This document shows, piece by piece, positions 34,948 through 43,632 of a DNA stretch of 64,000 nt. How positions within the stretch are numbered: position 1 is the stretch's first letter; each line of letters starts with the position of its first letter. Under the pieces are notes generated by a model. The model worked only from the letters and a program-made list of their open reading frames with translations. It searched no databases and had not been told where the DNA came from. Source of the DNA: Lacrimispora amygdalina (GTDB taxonomy: Bacteria; Bacillota; Clostridia; Lachnospirales; Lachnospiraceae); NCBI RefSeq assembly GCF_003432035.1, contig NZ_QOHO01000057.1, positions 1 to 64,000 on the forward strand. The letters run 5' to 3'. The position numbers and the translations under genes were made by a program.

Positions 34948-36321
34948 CTATTCCACCTCCTCCATGTGCATGAATTCTTCCAGTTCCTTATGGGAAATAC
35001 CGTTATCCAGCAACCGTGTTTTCAGTGCGTCGGAAATCATTCCCATCTTATTGTGGCGGCCTACTACACAGGTTTGTCCCTTGGCATCAGTCACGTTGTC
35101 TACCACGTCATAGTTGTAAAGGGAACGGTACACCAGTTTCCCATCCTCGAAAGCCTCGCCCTCGATAATTTCCATGATTTTTCGGCTTCGATCCTCCAGC
35201 TGTTTTGTGAAGACAATTACCGGATAAGCCTCCACCATAATCTGCATGAGGACGGAATCATCCATGTTGAATTTTCGCTTGGCGAGGGTCATCATTCTGC
35301 CGTAGGTGGAGGCACAGCCGTTGCTGTGAATGGTAGTGCATACCGTATGTCCGGTCCGGGAGCTTTCCGCCGCTGAGAGACTCTCTGCTGCAGAGCGCAT
35401 TTCACCAACGCCAATTACATCGGGATGCTTGCGTAGGACGCGTTCCAGAAGAAAATCCTGGTTGATGTTCAGTGAAGGATTGTCGCTGGGCCGGGTAAGT
35501 AAATGGACTACCGAATTGAGTATGTTGCCGTTTTCGTCCCGCTTGACTAAATCAAATTCCCGGCTGCCTTCCTCTATGGTTATCAAACGCCGGTTGTTCG
35601 GTACATTGGAGAGCAGCCATGCCATGACGGTGGTCTTACCAGAGCCGGTAGAACCCGCAATGCAGACAGAAACCCCGTAACGGATGCAGGCTTTTAGAAA
35701 ATGCAGCATTTCCGCTGTGGCACTGCCGGAATCCAGCAATTTCTGTTCGGAAACTGTCTGTTGGTTGACGATACGGATAGAAGCATTTATCCCCACATCC
35801 GGGTCAACAATGGGTGTTTTATCCACGCTGATACGGATGTTTTTATCCAGAAATCCTATTATGGAGGGCATGGTATCATCAATTACCATGCCGCAGGCCA
35901 CCAACATACGGCGGATCACATCAATGGCTTGCTGAGGGGAAGAAAACTTGTCCGGAATTTTGATGCTGCGCCCGCTGGACTCAATGACCTCAATATCATT
36001 GTAGGCGTTGATGTTTACCTCCTCCACGCCGGGCATATAAATCCATTTTTTTAAAAAGGAATAGCCGGCCATATCCTCGTACAGCTTAGCGCACAGTTCC
36101 GCAGTTGTAAGGTCCTCTGTGGCATATTTGCGCTTGACGAGGTACTGTACCATCAGTTCTTTCAATACAGTGGAGGCACGCTCGGTGTTGGTTTCACCAG
36201 CCTCTGCAATGACGGAAGCATGATTCTCAGCAAAATATCGCTGCACATCCTCCAGAATTTGGTCATAAGTCAGGCCCTCGGTAGCGACTGGGGCAAAGAA
36301 TATATCGTTGAGATTATTCAT
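34948..36321 (-). CDS. tadA: TadA/CpaF secretion ATPase
   Basis: 457 residues from ATG 36321, which overlaps the stop of the CpaE-like gene; an upstream in-frame start lies inside that gene. IAGSTGSGKTTVMAWLLS near residue 224 is Walker A, and VIGVGEMRSAAES near 305 fits the Walker B/His-box area (MR in place of the more usual VR). GHTVCTTIHSNGCASTYGRM is the family His motif. It powers pilus assembly (and perhaps retraction) at the cytoplasmic face. CpaF family; VirB11 is a relative, so it could also serve the conjugation machine encoded upstream. Confidence 0.92.
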   Translation of the reverse strand: MNNLNDIFFAPVATEGLTYDQILEDVQRYFAENHASVIAEAGETNTERASTVLKELMVQYLVKRKYATEDLTTAELCAKLYEDMAGYSFLKKWIYMPGVEEVNINAYNDIEVIESSGRSIKIPDKFSSPQQAIDVIRRMLVACGMVIDDTMPSIIGFLDKNIRISVDKTPIVDPDVGINASIRIVNQQTVSEQKLLDSGSATAEMLHFLKACIRYGVSVCIAGSTGSGKTTVMAWLLSNVPNNRRLITIEEGSREFDLVKRDENGNILNSVVHLLTRPSDNPSLNINQDFLLERVLRKHPDVIGVGEMRSAAESLSAAESSRTGHTVCTTIHSNGCASTYGRMMTLAKRKFNMDDSVLMQIMVEAYPVIVFTKQLEDRSRKIMEIIEGEAFEDGKLVYRSLYNYDVVDNVTDAKGQTCVVGRHNKMGMISDALKTRLLDNGISHKELEEFMHMEEVE

Positions 36322-37144
36322 CGGCAGAGTCCTCCGCGCATCCCTCCGCACCCGAGCCGACATCTGCCGGTTCAGATGCTTCCGGTTCGTCAGGGACCTG
36401 CTCTGTCTGAGCCGGTTCTTCAAGCATCTCCAGAACTTTGTTCAGGGAGGCGGTGTACTTGGGGTTGCAGTAATTGATAGCCCTGAACATTCCGCCCTCG
36501 GTGGCGCAACGGTCGATTTCCTTGCCGTAGGGCAACAGCCCATCAAAGCCGCCAATGAGATGCCCCATTTCGTCCAGAGCATGAAAGGGGCGGGCCATGC
36601 CTGCAAAGGTAATGTGTTCGTTATACTTGAAACGCGCATCGGTGAGCAATTGCTGGTGAGCCTTGAGATAATTGACTCCCTTGAGGTCGGGCGTTAGGAT
36701 GCGCACAACAACGTCTGCGGAATCAATCGCTGCAGGCGTAAACACATTGGTCATGCTGGAACTGCAATCCAGAATCACATAGTCCACCAGCTTGGCGGCG
36801 GCATTGATCAGCTGAAGCACCATACCATACTGGATTTCTGGATAACTAAGAGGATTTTCCCCGGCACTATATCCCATCAAGCCGATGAAGGGGAAGCTTT
36901 TGAGAACTGTCACATGACTGGCAACCAGAGTGGTGTCGATTTCCACGCTGCTCAACACCTGACCGATGGAGGCATTGGTCTGAACGACCTGTTCCGGCAG
37001 CCATACCGGGAGCATGGGTGTGCCCAGATCAGTATTGACAATGATGGCCTTTTGCTTGTTTTTGGTGAGGGCTTTTGCAAGGATGCAGCAGAACATGGAT
37101 TTGCCGCTGCCCGAGCTGCCCCACACCGCTATGATTTTTGACAT
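36314..37144 (-). CDS. CpaE/TadZ-like P-loop ATPase
   Basis: 276 residues from ATG 37144, with AAGGAGG upstream; a longer frame to 37237 has no ribosome site. N-terminal VWGSSGSGKSMFCCILAKAL is a P-loop in a ParA/MinD-like fold, followed by VNTDLGTPMLP and YVILDCSSSMTN. The loop reads GSSGSGKS rather than KGGxGKT. CpaE/TadZ proteins place the pilus machine in the cell. Acidic repetitive tail. Preceded by a short upstream ORF and hairpin (37178-37260). Confidence 0.8.
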   Translation of the reverse strand: MSKIIAVWGSSGSGKSMFCCILAKALTKNKQKAIIVNTDLGTPMLPVWLPEQVVQTNASIGQVLSSVEIDTTLVASHVTVLKSFPFIGLMGYSAGENPLSYPEIQYGMVLQLINAAAKLVDYVILDCSSSMTNVFTPAAIDSADVVVRILTPDLKGVNYLKAHQQLLTDARFKYNEHITFAGMARPFHALDEMGHLIGGFDGLLPYGKEIDRCATEGGMFRAINYCNPKYTASLNKVLEMLEEPAQTEQVPDEPEASEPADVGSGAEGCAEDSADE

Positions 37145-37177
37145 AGAATGGAACCTCCTTGATCTTGAAAATAAGGA

Positions 37178-37260
37178 GGGAGGATACCCAAAACTGAGCA
37201 TCCTCCCTGAAACAGGGTTATTCGAAGTAACACTCAACGGTATAAGTGGTCTTTTTTCAT
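37178..37260 (-). promoter_or_regulatory. Leader peptide and hairpin ahead of the CpaE-like gene
   Basis: An 8-residue ORF MKKDHLYR (37234-37260) has GGAGG about 10 nt upstream. It is followed by a hairpin GGGAGGATGC / GTATCCTCCC (37198-37207 with 37178-37187). It may adjust readthrough or translation between the CpaB-like and CpaE-like genes. The T run after the hairpin is weak. Confidence 0.35.
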
Positions 37261-37278
37261 AAGAAGTATTCCTCCATA

Positions 37279-38052
37279 TTATTCTTGCGGTTCTTCGGAA
37301 ACGTCTTCCGAATCCTCAATTGTGATGCCGGCCACCGGAGGATAGAGTGCAATCAGAGCCTCATCCTGCATGGCTAACAGCTCCTCCGCCGCTTTGGTGT
37401 TGTTTCTGGATATGAGAGCCACATGAGCCACACCGTCGTTTTCCAGAGCAGTGATGATTTTGGCCTGCTCAGGCGTCGCCAGTACGGTGATAGTGGCAGA
37501 CTGCTGCTTTTCTTCATCTTTCACGGGGTCCTTGGTATTGTCCACGTTAATGCCGTCGGCATCGGTGACGGACAGCACCTTTACGAATTGCAACTCCGGA
37601 ATATCCTTTGCGACATCCAAAAAATGATAGATTCGGATGATATCACTCGGCTGCAGCTTGTCGGAAAGACCGGAGGCCAGTGTTTTGACCGTAAGGGAAA
37701 TTGCAACCTTGCCGGAAGGAATGTTGTTGAGCGCCACATCTGAGGAAACAGGGACGGTACTGATCTTGCTGGTCAGGATATAATCGCCTGGCAATAGGTC
37801 AGCTGTAGCATATAGGCCGTCCACCTCGGACAGCTTGTGCGCCACATTGGAAGGCAGATTATAGCCACCCACTTCCATGGCCTCCGTATTATCAGAGGAG
37901 AGCTGTTCGCCTCGCAGAACTGTCTGGGTAATGCGGACGATCTCGGTTTTGCCGTTGGTCTGACGGGCAATGGTGGGCAGTGCCACAAAGGCAATGACCG
38001 CCGCCAGTACCAGGCTCAAAACGCCGAAGATAAATCGGTTGTTTACTTTCAT
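37279..38052 (-). CDS. CpaB/RcpC-like SAF-domain pilus protein
   Basis: 257 residues from ATG 38052. N-terminal membrane anchor (FIFGVLSLVLAAVIAFVALP), then a SAF domain (TVLRGEQLSSDNTEAMEVGG, YATADLLPGDYILTSKI) and an RcpC-like domain (AISLTVKTLASGLSDKLQPS, VLATPEQAKIITALENDG). CpaB proteins help pilus assembly outside the membrane. In Gram-positive Tad systems it is one of the conserved parts. Confidence 0.85.
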   Translation of the reverse strand: MKVNNRFIFGVLSLVLAAVIAFVALPTIARQTNGKTEIVRITQTVLRGEQLSSDNTEAMEVGGYNLPSNVAHKLSEVDGLYATADLLPGDYILTSKISTVPVSSDVALNNIPSGKVAISLTVKTLASGLSDKLQPSDIIRIYHFLDVAKDIPELQFVKVLSVTDADGINVDNTKDPVKDEEKQQSATITVLATPEQAKIITALENDGVAHVALISRNNTKAAEELLAMQDEALIALYPPVAGITIEDSEDVSEEPQE

Positions 38053-38067
38053 ACGCAAATTCTCCTA

Positions 38068-38574
38068 TCATAAAATTAGTTGGGCAACGGTTGCCACAGA
38101 GCAGCCGCAGGCCAGAAACGGCAAGAATGGAATGGAGAGCATCTGCTTTCCAACCATCCTACGCAGAAGCAGCGACACTGGCATTGCCAGCATCGCTGCG
38201 ACAAGAAAAATCAGGGCCATCCCGGAAACGCCGTAGATTAGTCCCAGAATGCCACAAAATTTGATATCTCCGCCGCCTATGCCGGTGCCACCGCTTACCA
38301 GAGCAGCCGCCAGCGGGACGGCAAAACCGAGCAGAGCGCCAAGAAGAGCATCTGTCACAATGGGAAGATACCATGCCAGCTCTGTGCCGGTACCCGATAG
38401 GGCCAACAACCGGAGCATGGGCGCGAGCGCCGCAAAGGGCAAAAAGAAAGCGAGTGCCCGGTCGGGCACCCGTCTGGTCTGGATATCGTAGATGGCAAAG
38501 CAGGTCACGCAGAGAAAGACTGCCAGCTGATAGGCCATCAGAATATTATTCTCGGTTGGTGTACCAGTCATCAT
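38068..38574 (-). CDS. Prepilin peptidase, type A24 (TadV/CpaA-like)
   Basis: 168 residues from ATG 38574; AAGGGAG precedes it and the gene overlaps the secreted-protein gene by 29 bases. Multi-helix membrane aspartic protease: YDIQTRRVPD holds the first Asp (Asp30), and GIGGGDIKF holds the GxGD Asp (about 103). It removes the leader of the Flp-like and TadE-like prepilins encoded on both sides. Confidence 0.88.
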   Translation of the reverse strand: MMTGTPTENNILMAYQLAVFLCVTCFAIYDIQTRRVPDRALAFFLPFAALAPMLRLLALSGTGTELAWYLPIVTDALLGALLGFAVPLAAALVSGGTGIGGGDIKFCGILGLIYGVSGMALIFLVAAMLAMPVSLLLRRMVGKQMLSIPFLPFLACGCSVATVAQLIL

Positions 38575-40258
38575 AGAGACTCCCTTGGATGGATACATAG
38601 TCATTCAGGTTCACAGACAGCATTCCGTCCGGGGTCCATGTGTCCCACACTTGGGTATAGACCGTATACTTTGTTGCGTCAGGGAACCAAAGTGGAGTAA
38701 AATGTACGGTTCGATTGTAGGTGGAAAATTCATTTTCCCGGAAGGTAAACCGTGCAATTTTCCCGCTGGAGGTCCGCTTTAACAGCCGGAGATAGGTTTG
38801 ATAGTTAAATTCCGGAAAGACGGAAAAGGCGGTCTGTGGATAAGTAATATGGCTGGCAGATGCATTGGTGGATAGCGTGGCAGAAACCTCCGTTTTCACG
38901 CCATAGCCGCTTTTCATGGTTTTGCCCGAAGCAGTAGGAACAATATCATCCGGCATCAGCGACATGGAGCCTGTGATACTAGCCGAATAACCGGTATATT
39001 CAAATTCCCAGTAGCCTTCATCCACCCAATGGCCGGCATCCGGGTCTTCGTCTGTGCTGTGATCGCACCACACCCATACAGGTACCCAATAGCAGCTCCA
39101 TACTCCCCAATTTGCCGTTGTCTTCTGTGGATTGGTTGGGAGCGGCGGCACCGAATAGCCGGGATTGGTATCAGTTGCCAGAGGATCGGGCGGGATATGC
39201 TCGTTCAGATCCACAATTTTCGCCACAAAGGTATCCTTTGCTGTATAGGCGCCGCTGACGGACACTGTAATGGAGATGGTCTGGGGTGTGGATGGCGTAT
39301 GCCATTTGACCCAGACAATCTGAGAATCGCCTGCTGGAATCACAATATCCCGTATCCGGTAATTGGTACCCATAATATGAAAGGTCACCGTAGCAGGATT
39401 GTCCGGCGTCAGATTCCGATTGGTTGTCAACGTAACGGCGGTTATTACATCCGTGTCCGTTCTGTATTCCACATCAGGTGCTTCAATATCCCCCTCCGGC
39501 TGCTCTGGAATTTCTGTAAACCAGACAATGCCCACGCCTAAGGTACTGATGATGTCGGCGTTGCTCTGCTTGTCCGTGGTGTTGCCGGTCCATGCGGAGA
39601 TGCCCAGATCACTGTACTCCAAAAACATACTGAGGGGCAGGTTTTTGTGGGTCAGAGAGGTCATCGTTTTTCGCAGGGCACCTCCGGAAAGTTGGTCGTA
39701 CAGGCCCGCCTCCGTGGCGGTCATACAGTAATACTGCGAGTTATGCGTGAAGTAGGCGATTGGTTCCACCAGAAGCTTGTATTGCCCGGCGATCATTGCC
39801 TCATAATTCACACCGGCATGCTGCGCCACCATCTTGCAGGCGTATTCACTGCAGAAATATCGCTTGATGGCCTCGATGTTGTTTCCTCCGCTACTACTGA
39901 CGATAGTTGGCATGGCCGTGGACGGTTTGATGTAGCTATAGGCAACGCCAGACCTCAGAGAAAGAGCAGTGCCAGTTTTATATTGCAGTTTGTTTACCTT
40001 TCCAAAGTGCAGAACATTATTTTGGCTGTGGTTTGTAAAGTCCACAGGGGAGGATACCGCAGTACCAGTTTTTGCATCTACTACAGTAATCCGTACTCCA
40101 TCATTCCCTGGAGTCCATTTATTGGCGGAGGTGCCTTGGCCCATACCTCCGCCACCTCCGTCCATATTGCCATTTGGGTCAGTGGCGGCAAACACCGTAC
40201 CAGGAAACAGACCGAGCAGCAGGACAAAGCTGCATACAACGGCGAAAAATCGTTTCAA
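38546..40258 (-). CDS. Large secreted protein of the Tad locus
   Basis: 570 residues with a signal peptide (VVCSFVLLLGLFPGTVFA), a glycine-rich start (GNMDGGGGGMGQG) and several beta-sandwich-like stretches (ITAVTLTTNRNLTPDNPATV; IVWVKWHTPSTPQTISITVS resembling a CARDB-like fold). No membrane anchor or sortase motif at the C-terminus. Located inside the pilus operon, it is a candidate adhesin or tip component. It is preceded by a terminator-like hairpin at 40299-40331, so it may be attenuated. Confidence 0.75.
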   Translation of the reverse strand: MKRFFAVVCSFVLLLGLFPGTVFAATDPNGNMDGGGGGMGQGTSANKWTPGNDGVRITVVDAKTGTAVSSPVDFTNHSQNNVLHFGKVNKLQYKTGTALSLRSGVAYSYIKPSTAMPTIVSSSGGNNIEAIKRYFCSEYACKMVAQHAGVNYEAMIAGQYKLLVEPIAYFTHNSQYYCMTATEAGLYDQLSGGALRKTMTSLTHKNLPLSMFLEYSDLGISAWTGNTTDKQSNADIISTLGVGIVWFTEIPEQPEGDIEAPDVEYRTDTDVITAVTLTTNRNLTPDNPATVTFHIMGTNYRIRDIVIPAGDSQIVWVKWHTPSTPQTISITVSVSGAYTAKDTFVAKIVDLNEHIPPDPLATDTNPGYSVPPLPTNPQKTTANWGVWSCYWVPVWVWCDHSTDEDPDAGHWVDEGYWEFEYTGYSASITGSMSLMPDDIVPTASGKTMKSGYGVKTEVSATLSTNASASHITYPQTAFSVFPEFNYQTYLRLLKRTSSGKIARFTFRENEFSTYNRTVHFTPLWFPDATKYTVYTQVWDTWTPDGMLSVNLNDYVSIQGSLYDDWYTNRE

Positions 40259-40298
40259 ATCGCATCACACTCCATTCATTTTGATTTTTTGGACAGCA

Positions 40299-40331
40299 AA
40301 AAGCCGCCACCTGATGAAAGTGACGGCTTTT
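40299..40331 (-). terminator. Terminator-like hairpin inside the Tad locus
   Basis: AAAAGCCGTCAC pairs with GTGGCGGCTTTT with one G-U/mismatch on the minus strand, then TTGC. It separates the single-helix protein gene from the secreted-protein gene. Confidence 0.65.
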
Positions 40332-40359
40332 GCCGAATATACTGTTCAGTTGTGGAAAA

Positions 40360-40923
40360 TCACTCGCCCATGTTGCCGACCATCTTATCAATGTCGCCAT
40401 CACTGTCACCGACTGCCTGCTGCCCCTCTCCGGGAACGACTGGACCAAAAACAGGATCGTAAACAGCTCCGTTTCCATTGGTGGAACCGGCTGCCGGCGT
40501 ATTACTGGCCGGTTTTTGGGGTTCCGGAGTGGTTACCTTCGGATCAGGATTGACCTCATGTGCGGGACCGGTATCTTCTTGAACGGTCTTTCCCTCCGGA
40601 GCGGGCGGTGGTGTGGTTTCAGATTTCTCCGTGTCAGTGAAGTCGATAACGACTTCATCCACGGATTCCTCTACCACCTTGGGATATTCTTCCGCTGGGG
40701 TCGTGGGCTGCGGTGAGGTATGGGCGCTTGTGCCGCTGCCATTTCCGGTTTGTGAACCATTCTCTGACCAGTCGCTGGCAGTGTTGGAGGCAGGCGGCGA
40801 TTCATTCGGCAGAAACGAATCGTTCTTATCCCGGCTTATATACCAGCATACGCCCAGGATGGCGATGCAGAGGACGACTAATGAAGTAATGATGAAACCT
40901 TTAGATTTAAAAAAGTTCTTCAT
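40360..40923 (-). CDS. Single-pass membrane protein with Pro/Glu/Thr-rich ectodomain (DUF6550-like)
   Basis: 187 residues: one N-terminal helix (GFIITSLVVLCIAILGVCWY), then a low-complexity extracellular part rich in Pro, Thr, Ser and Glu (TSPQPTTPAEEYPKVVEE). It resembles DUF6550 proteins of Clostridia ICEs. It may be a stalk or spacer in the cell wall for the pilus or secretion channel. Confidence 0.65.
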   Translation of the reverse strand: MKNFFKSKGFIITSLVVLCIAILGVCWYISRDKNDSFLPNESPPASNTASDWSENGSQTGNGSGTSAHTSPQPTTPAEEYPKVVEESVDEVVIDFTDTEKSETTPPPAPEGKTVQEDTGPAHEVNPDPKVTTPEPQKPASNTPAAGSTNGNGAVYDPVFGPVVPGEGQQAVGDSDGDIDKMVGNMGE

Positions 40924-40991
40924 AGAAAAACCTCCCTTTTATTTATTTATAAATATCTTACGGCTTTAGAGTCCATTTTTCAACAGCGGAC

Positions 40992-41492
40992 CTAAAACTT
41001 TGTGTTGTGATAGCCGGTCAACTCGATCCGCTGGGTGATGGTGGGATAGGAACGTCCAAACATTCTGATGAAAAATTCCGCATCACAGGAAAAAACATAT
41101 TCCACGCGGTTTCCAACCACATGAAATTCCAGTTGGATATCTGAAATATGATAGTCATCGGTAGAGAGAGGAATTTTGTTTGCCAGACCGTCCTGCACTG
41201 TTTCTTCCAGAGCAGCTGTATAGGAGTTGCTGGAGTAGAGTGTATTTAAGTATTCGCTAAAATTTGTTTCCCGTTGGGAGCGGTAGGTGTCGGCATAAAT
41301 CAAGGCGCTTAGGTTGTTCAGCTCCATCTTGGCGCCGTTGCGGATGTTGATGCAGTTAATTCGGATGGAGGCATACAGCAGCAGGAACGAAATTAACATG
41401 ACGATACCCACCACAAAAAAGCAGGAGAAGAAAGTAATCTCTCCACGTTCATTGCGAAGCGGCCGGCGCAGCCGCAGTAAAATACGGTTCAT
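40992..41492 (-). CDS. TadE-like pseudopilin
   Basis: 166 residues from ATG 41492 (GAGGTGG upstream). RNERGEITFFSCFFVVGIVM gives a processing-site Gly, a Glu at +1 and a long hydrophobic helix, as in TadE/TadF-type prepilins. The soluble C-terminus is beta-rich. Directly follows a second TadE-like gene, probably coupled. Confidence 0.72.
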   Translation of the reverse strand: MNRILLRLRRPLRNERGEITFFSCFFVVGIVMLISFLLLYASIRINCINIRNGAKMELNNLSALIYADTYRSQRETNFSEYLNTLYSSNSYTAALEETVQDGLANKIPLSTDDYHISDIQLEFHVVGNRVEYVFSCDAEFFIRMFGRSYPTITQRIELTGYHNTKF

Positions 41493-41500
41493 AGGCCACC

Positions 41501-41956
41501 TCACTTCCAATAATGTTCGCTCACGCCGGCGCCTCTGGACACCACCGTGATATGCACCAAATCAAAGTTCCAAAATCCGCCCAGCTTGGCATCGCCCTCA
41601 ATGGTGATGTAGAATGGACTGCCTAGCTGTATGGCCCGGGTCATGCCGGAGGGGGCAGGTGTCTTGTAGGAGGCATCGATGGAATAGCTGATGTTGTCTG
41701 CTCCCTTGATCTGTGAACACAGGAACAAGAACAGTTCTTCTGTCTCCCGGTTGACACCGCCCGATAGCTGTATCTGTTTTACCATCTGATCCGCTGTGTG
41801 GTCAAGCTCTTGTTTCGTGGAAATGATGGAAAACAGGTCAATAATGAACGCCAGCAGTAAAACAGCGATAAAAATGAAGACCACCGTACTGAAGTAATTG
41901 GCCTCGGCCCGGTCATTGCCCAGGGACTTTTTTATTTTTTGAAGCAAATATATCAC
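41501..41956 (-). CDS. TadE-like pseudopilin (DUF4320-like)
   Basis: 151 residues: short basic N-terminus, NDRAEANYFSTVVFIFIAVL, then helix LLLAFIIDLFSIISTKQELD and a soluble domain. It fits DUF4320, a TadE-like family of Firmicutes elements. The start is uncertain: GTG 41956, or TTG about 9 bases later with AAAGGCGGTGA upstream. It is the first gene after a promoter region sharing a 33-bp box with the T4SS operon (42037-42069). Confidence 0.7.
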   Translation of the reverse strand: MIYLLQKIKKSLGNDRAEANYFSTVVFIFIAVLLLAFIIDLFSIISTKQELDHTADQMVKQIQLSGGVNRETEELFLFLCSQIKGADNISYSIDASYKTPAPSGMTRAIQLGSPFYITIEGDAKLGGFWNFDLVHITVVSRGAGVSEHYWK

Positions 41957-41971
41957 CGCCTTTACAGCAAA

Positions 41972-41999
41972 GCGGCCGTTCCAATATGGAAACGGCCGC
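41972..41999. promoter_or_regulatory. Hairpin in the leader of the pseudopilin operon
   Basis: GCGGCCGTT (41972-41980) pairs with AACGGCCGC (41991-41999). It lies between the -10 element and the first gene. There is no strong T run, so control of translation or partial termination are both possible. Confidence 0.5.
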
Positions 42000-42022
42000 C
42001 TTACAGATTTTTAACTGTAATC

Positions 42023-42069
42023 AGTATAGCAGATATGGATTTACACCGAAAGAGCAAAACCGTGCCAAT
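42023..42069 (-). promoter_or_regulatory. Promoter with 33-bp shared box, copy 1
   Basis: The box (42037-42069) differs at one base from 54974-55006. On the minus strand it ends 8 nt before TATACT (42023-42028). The position where a -35 should be reads TTTCGG, not TTGACA, so an activator or another sigma factor is likely needed. Confidence 0.6.
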
Positions 42070-42108
42070 CTAATGCCGATTTACGCCAATACTCTGCCAC
42101 TGGATCAT

Positions 42109-43602
42109 TTAAAGATTCTGTCGGATAATTCGGGTGATGATGCCCACAGCAACACCATGCTCCACGTCCAACCGGGTCACCGCAAAGCTGACTTCATCCT
42201 TTTTCCCAGGTGTGCGGTAGTCGTAGCATGAATGTGCGATGGCATTGACACCATTTGTGAGTCGAATGTAGACGACACCTTTGTGAACATCCGTGACCTT
42301 GCCTACATACTTGCTCTGGATGCGGCATTTCTGCAGGTTGTCCTGGCTGGTGTTCTGGGAAATGCTCTTGATGTCCACGTGGACGCTAATCTCTTCCAGG
42401 GAATCACGGCGTACCTTTTGTACACGGACCAGCACTTCATCACCCACGGAAAAACGTTCATGGGCATCGCCAATCCAATCCCACGCCAGATCTCTTGCCA
42501 TGATGGAAGTCTCCACACCGAAGACCTCCACGCGGATGACCTTTTCTGCAACTGCGATCACACGGGCCTGAACAACGCGCCCATCATAGACACGGTAGGA
42601 GCCGGAGAGGTCGGTGTCCAGATAAAATAGCTGACGCTTGCGGAGCATGGCTTCTTTGCGGCTTGCGACCACACTGAAAGTCTTGGAGTCAATGCCCTTT
42701 GCAATAAAGTCAATGTCAGCCCCCAGCATATTGTTAAGGATCTTATTCTGGCGCAGCATGAGTTCGTTGTATTCCTGCTCGGAACCGGTATGAGGAAGCT
42801 GAATCATCATTTCCTTCAACGGGATAATGACGCGAAATCCCTTATAGTCTACAATGGCAATGGTTTTACGGTTGTCCAGCTGCTCAATGCCGCCCAGCTT
42901 ACCGGTGAGAATCCTGCGGGTGCGATAGGCGTTGCGGATTTCATGCCAGATAATATCTTCCCGTTCATCGTCGGTGGTCACATCCTCGCGGTTTCGAATC
43001 GTCAGCACAGGAGCACTGCTGCGAGGCGATGTTTGTGAAGTTGCAGGGGCAGGTGCCATATCCGGAACAGGCGTCGGAATATCTTCCGGTGCAGGAATAT
43101 CCGTTGCTGTTGGGGCGTCAAGATTCAAAACGGGTGATTCTTCTACAGAATCAGACACATCATCCTCATTAGACGAAGAATCCGGTTCGGGGGTCGGTGT
43201 GTCATTGGCCGTTTTCTTTCTGGATGCCCGCTTCGGTTTGACCGGAGTTTTGTCAGCAGGAGCAGGTTCCCCCGCAAAATCCTCGTGGACATCACTTTGA
43301 AGGGCCGTCGCATCACCAGGATTCTCAGCATAATCTGTAGAGCCAGATTCCTCCGGCATCTCGCTATTGGAATGCGCCATTAAGATATCACCTTCCGGGG
43401 TATCGCTACTGGGGAGTTCCTGATCCATACTGACTAAAAGTTCATTTAAGTCCATGTCAGCATTGTCGGCAGAGTCCGCATGTCCGGAGTTTGTCTCAGT
43501 GGTTGCATAGGGTTCGGGGAGAATCATGCCGTTATCTGTGGCCTCTGCAATTTCCGTAGTCTGTTTCTCGTTTTCAAACAGCTCATTCTTTCTGGTTGCC
43601 AT
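42109..43602 (-). CDS. S1-domain protein with long acidic N-terminus
   Basis: 497 residues. Residues 1-~210 are disordered, rich in Asp, Glu, Pro and Ser. Two S1-like OB-folds follow: one at roughly 320-400 (YDGRVVQARVIAVAEKVIRV, FSVGDEVLVRVQKV) and one at the end (YVGKVTDVHKGVVYIRLTNG, FAVTRLDVEHGVAVGII). S1 domains bind RNA. Between the coupling protein and the pseudopilin genes, its job is unclear: RNA regulation, or a cytoplasmic adaptor. AAAGGAGGACAATTTT precedes the ATG. Confidence 0.8.
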   Translation of the reverse strand: MATRKNELFENEKQTTEIAEATDNGMILPEPYATTETNSGHADSADNADMDLNELLVSMDQELPSSDTPEGDILMAHSNSEMPEESGSTDYAENPGDATALQSDVHEDFAGEPAPADKTPVKPKRASRKKTANDTPTPEPDSSSNEDDVSDSVEESPVLNLDAPTATDIPAPEDIPTPVPDMAPAPATSQTSPRSSAPVLTIRNREDVTTDDEREDIIWHEIRNAYRTRRILTGKLGGIEQLDNRKTIAIVDYKGFRVIIPLKEMMIQLPHTGSEQEYNELMLRQNKILNNMLGADIDFIAKGIDSKTFSVVASRKEAMLRKRQLFYLDTDLSGSYRVYDGRVVQARVIAVAEKVIRVEVFGVETSIMARDLAWDWIGDAHERFSVGDEVLVRVQKVRRDSLEEISVHVDIKSISQNTSQDNLQKCRIQSKYVGKVTDVHKGVVYIRLTNGVNAIAHSCYDYRTPGKKDEVSFAVTRLDVEHGVAVGIITRIIRQNL

Positions 43603-43632
43603 AAAATTGTCCTCCTTTAATCGTTGTTAAAA

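Noticed and set aside
41986-42231. Plus-strand ORF containing GFTPKEQNRAN, shared with an ORF at 54917
   Set aside because: The match is confined to the 33-bp box and its near surroundings; the rest is antisense to other genes. Position relative to a -10 on the other strand favours a regulatory DNA box. The single difference is at a third codon position, so a tiny coding element cannot be fully excluded.
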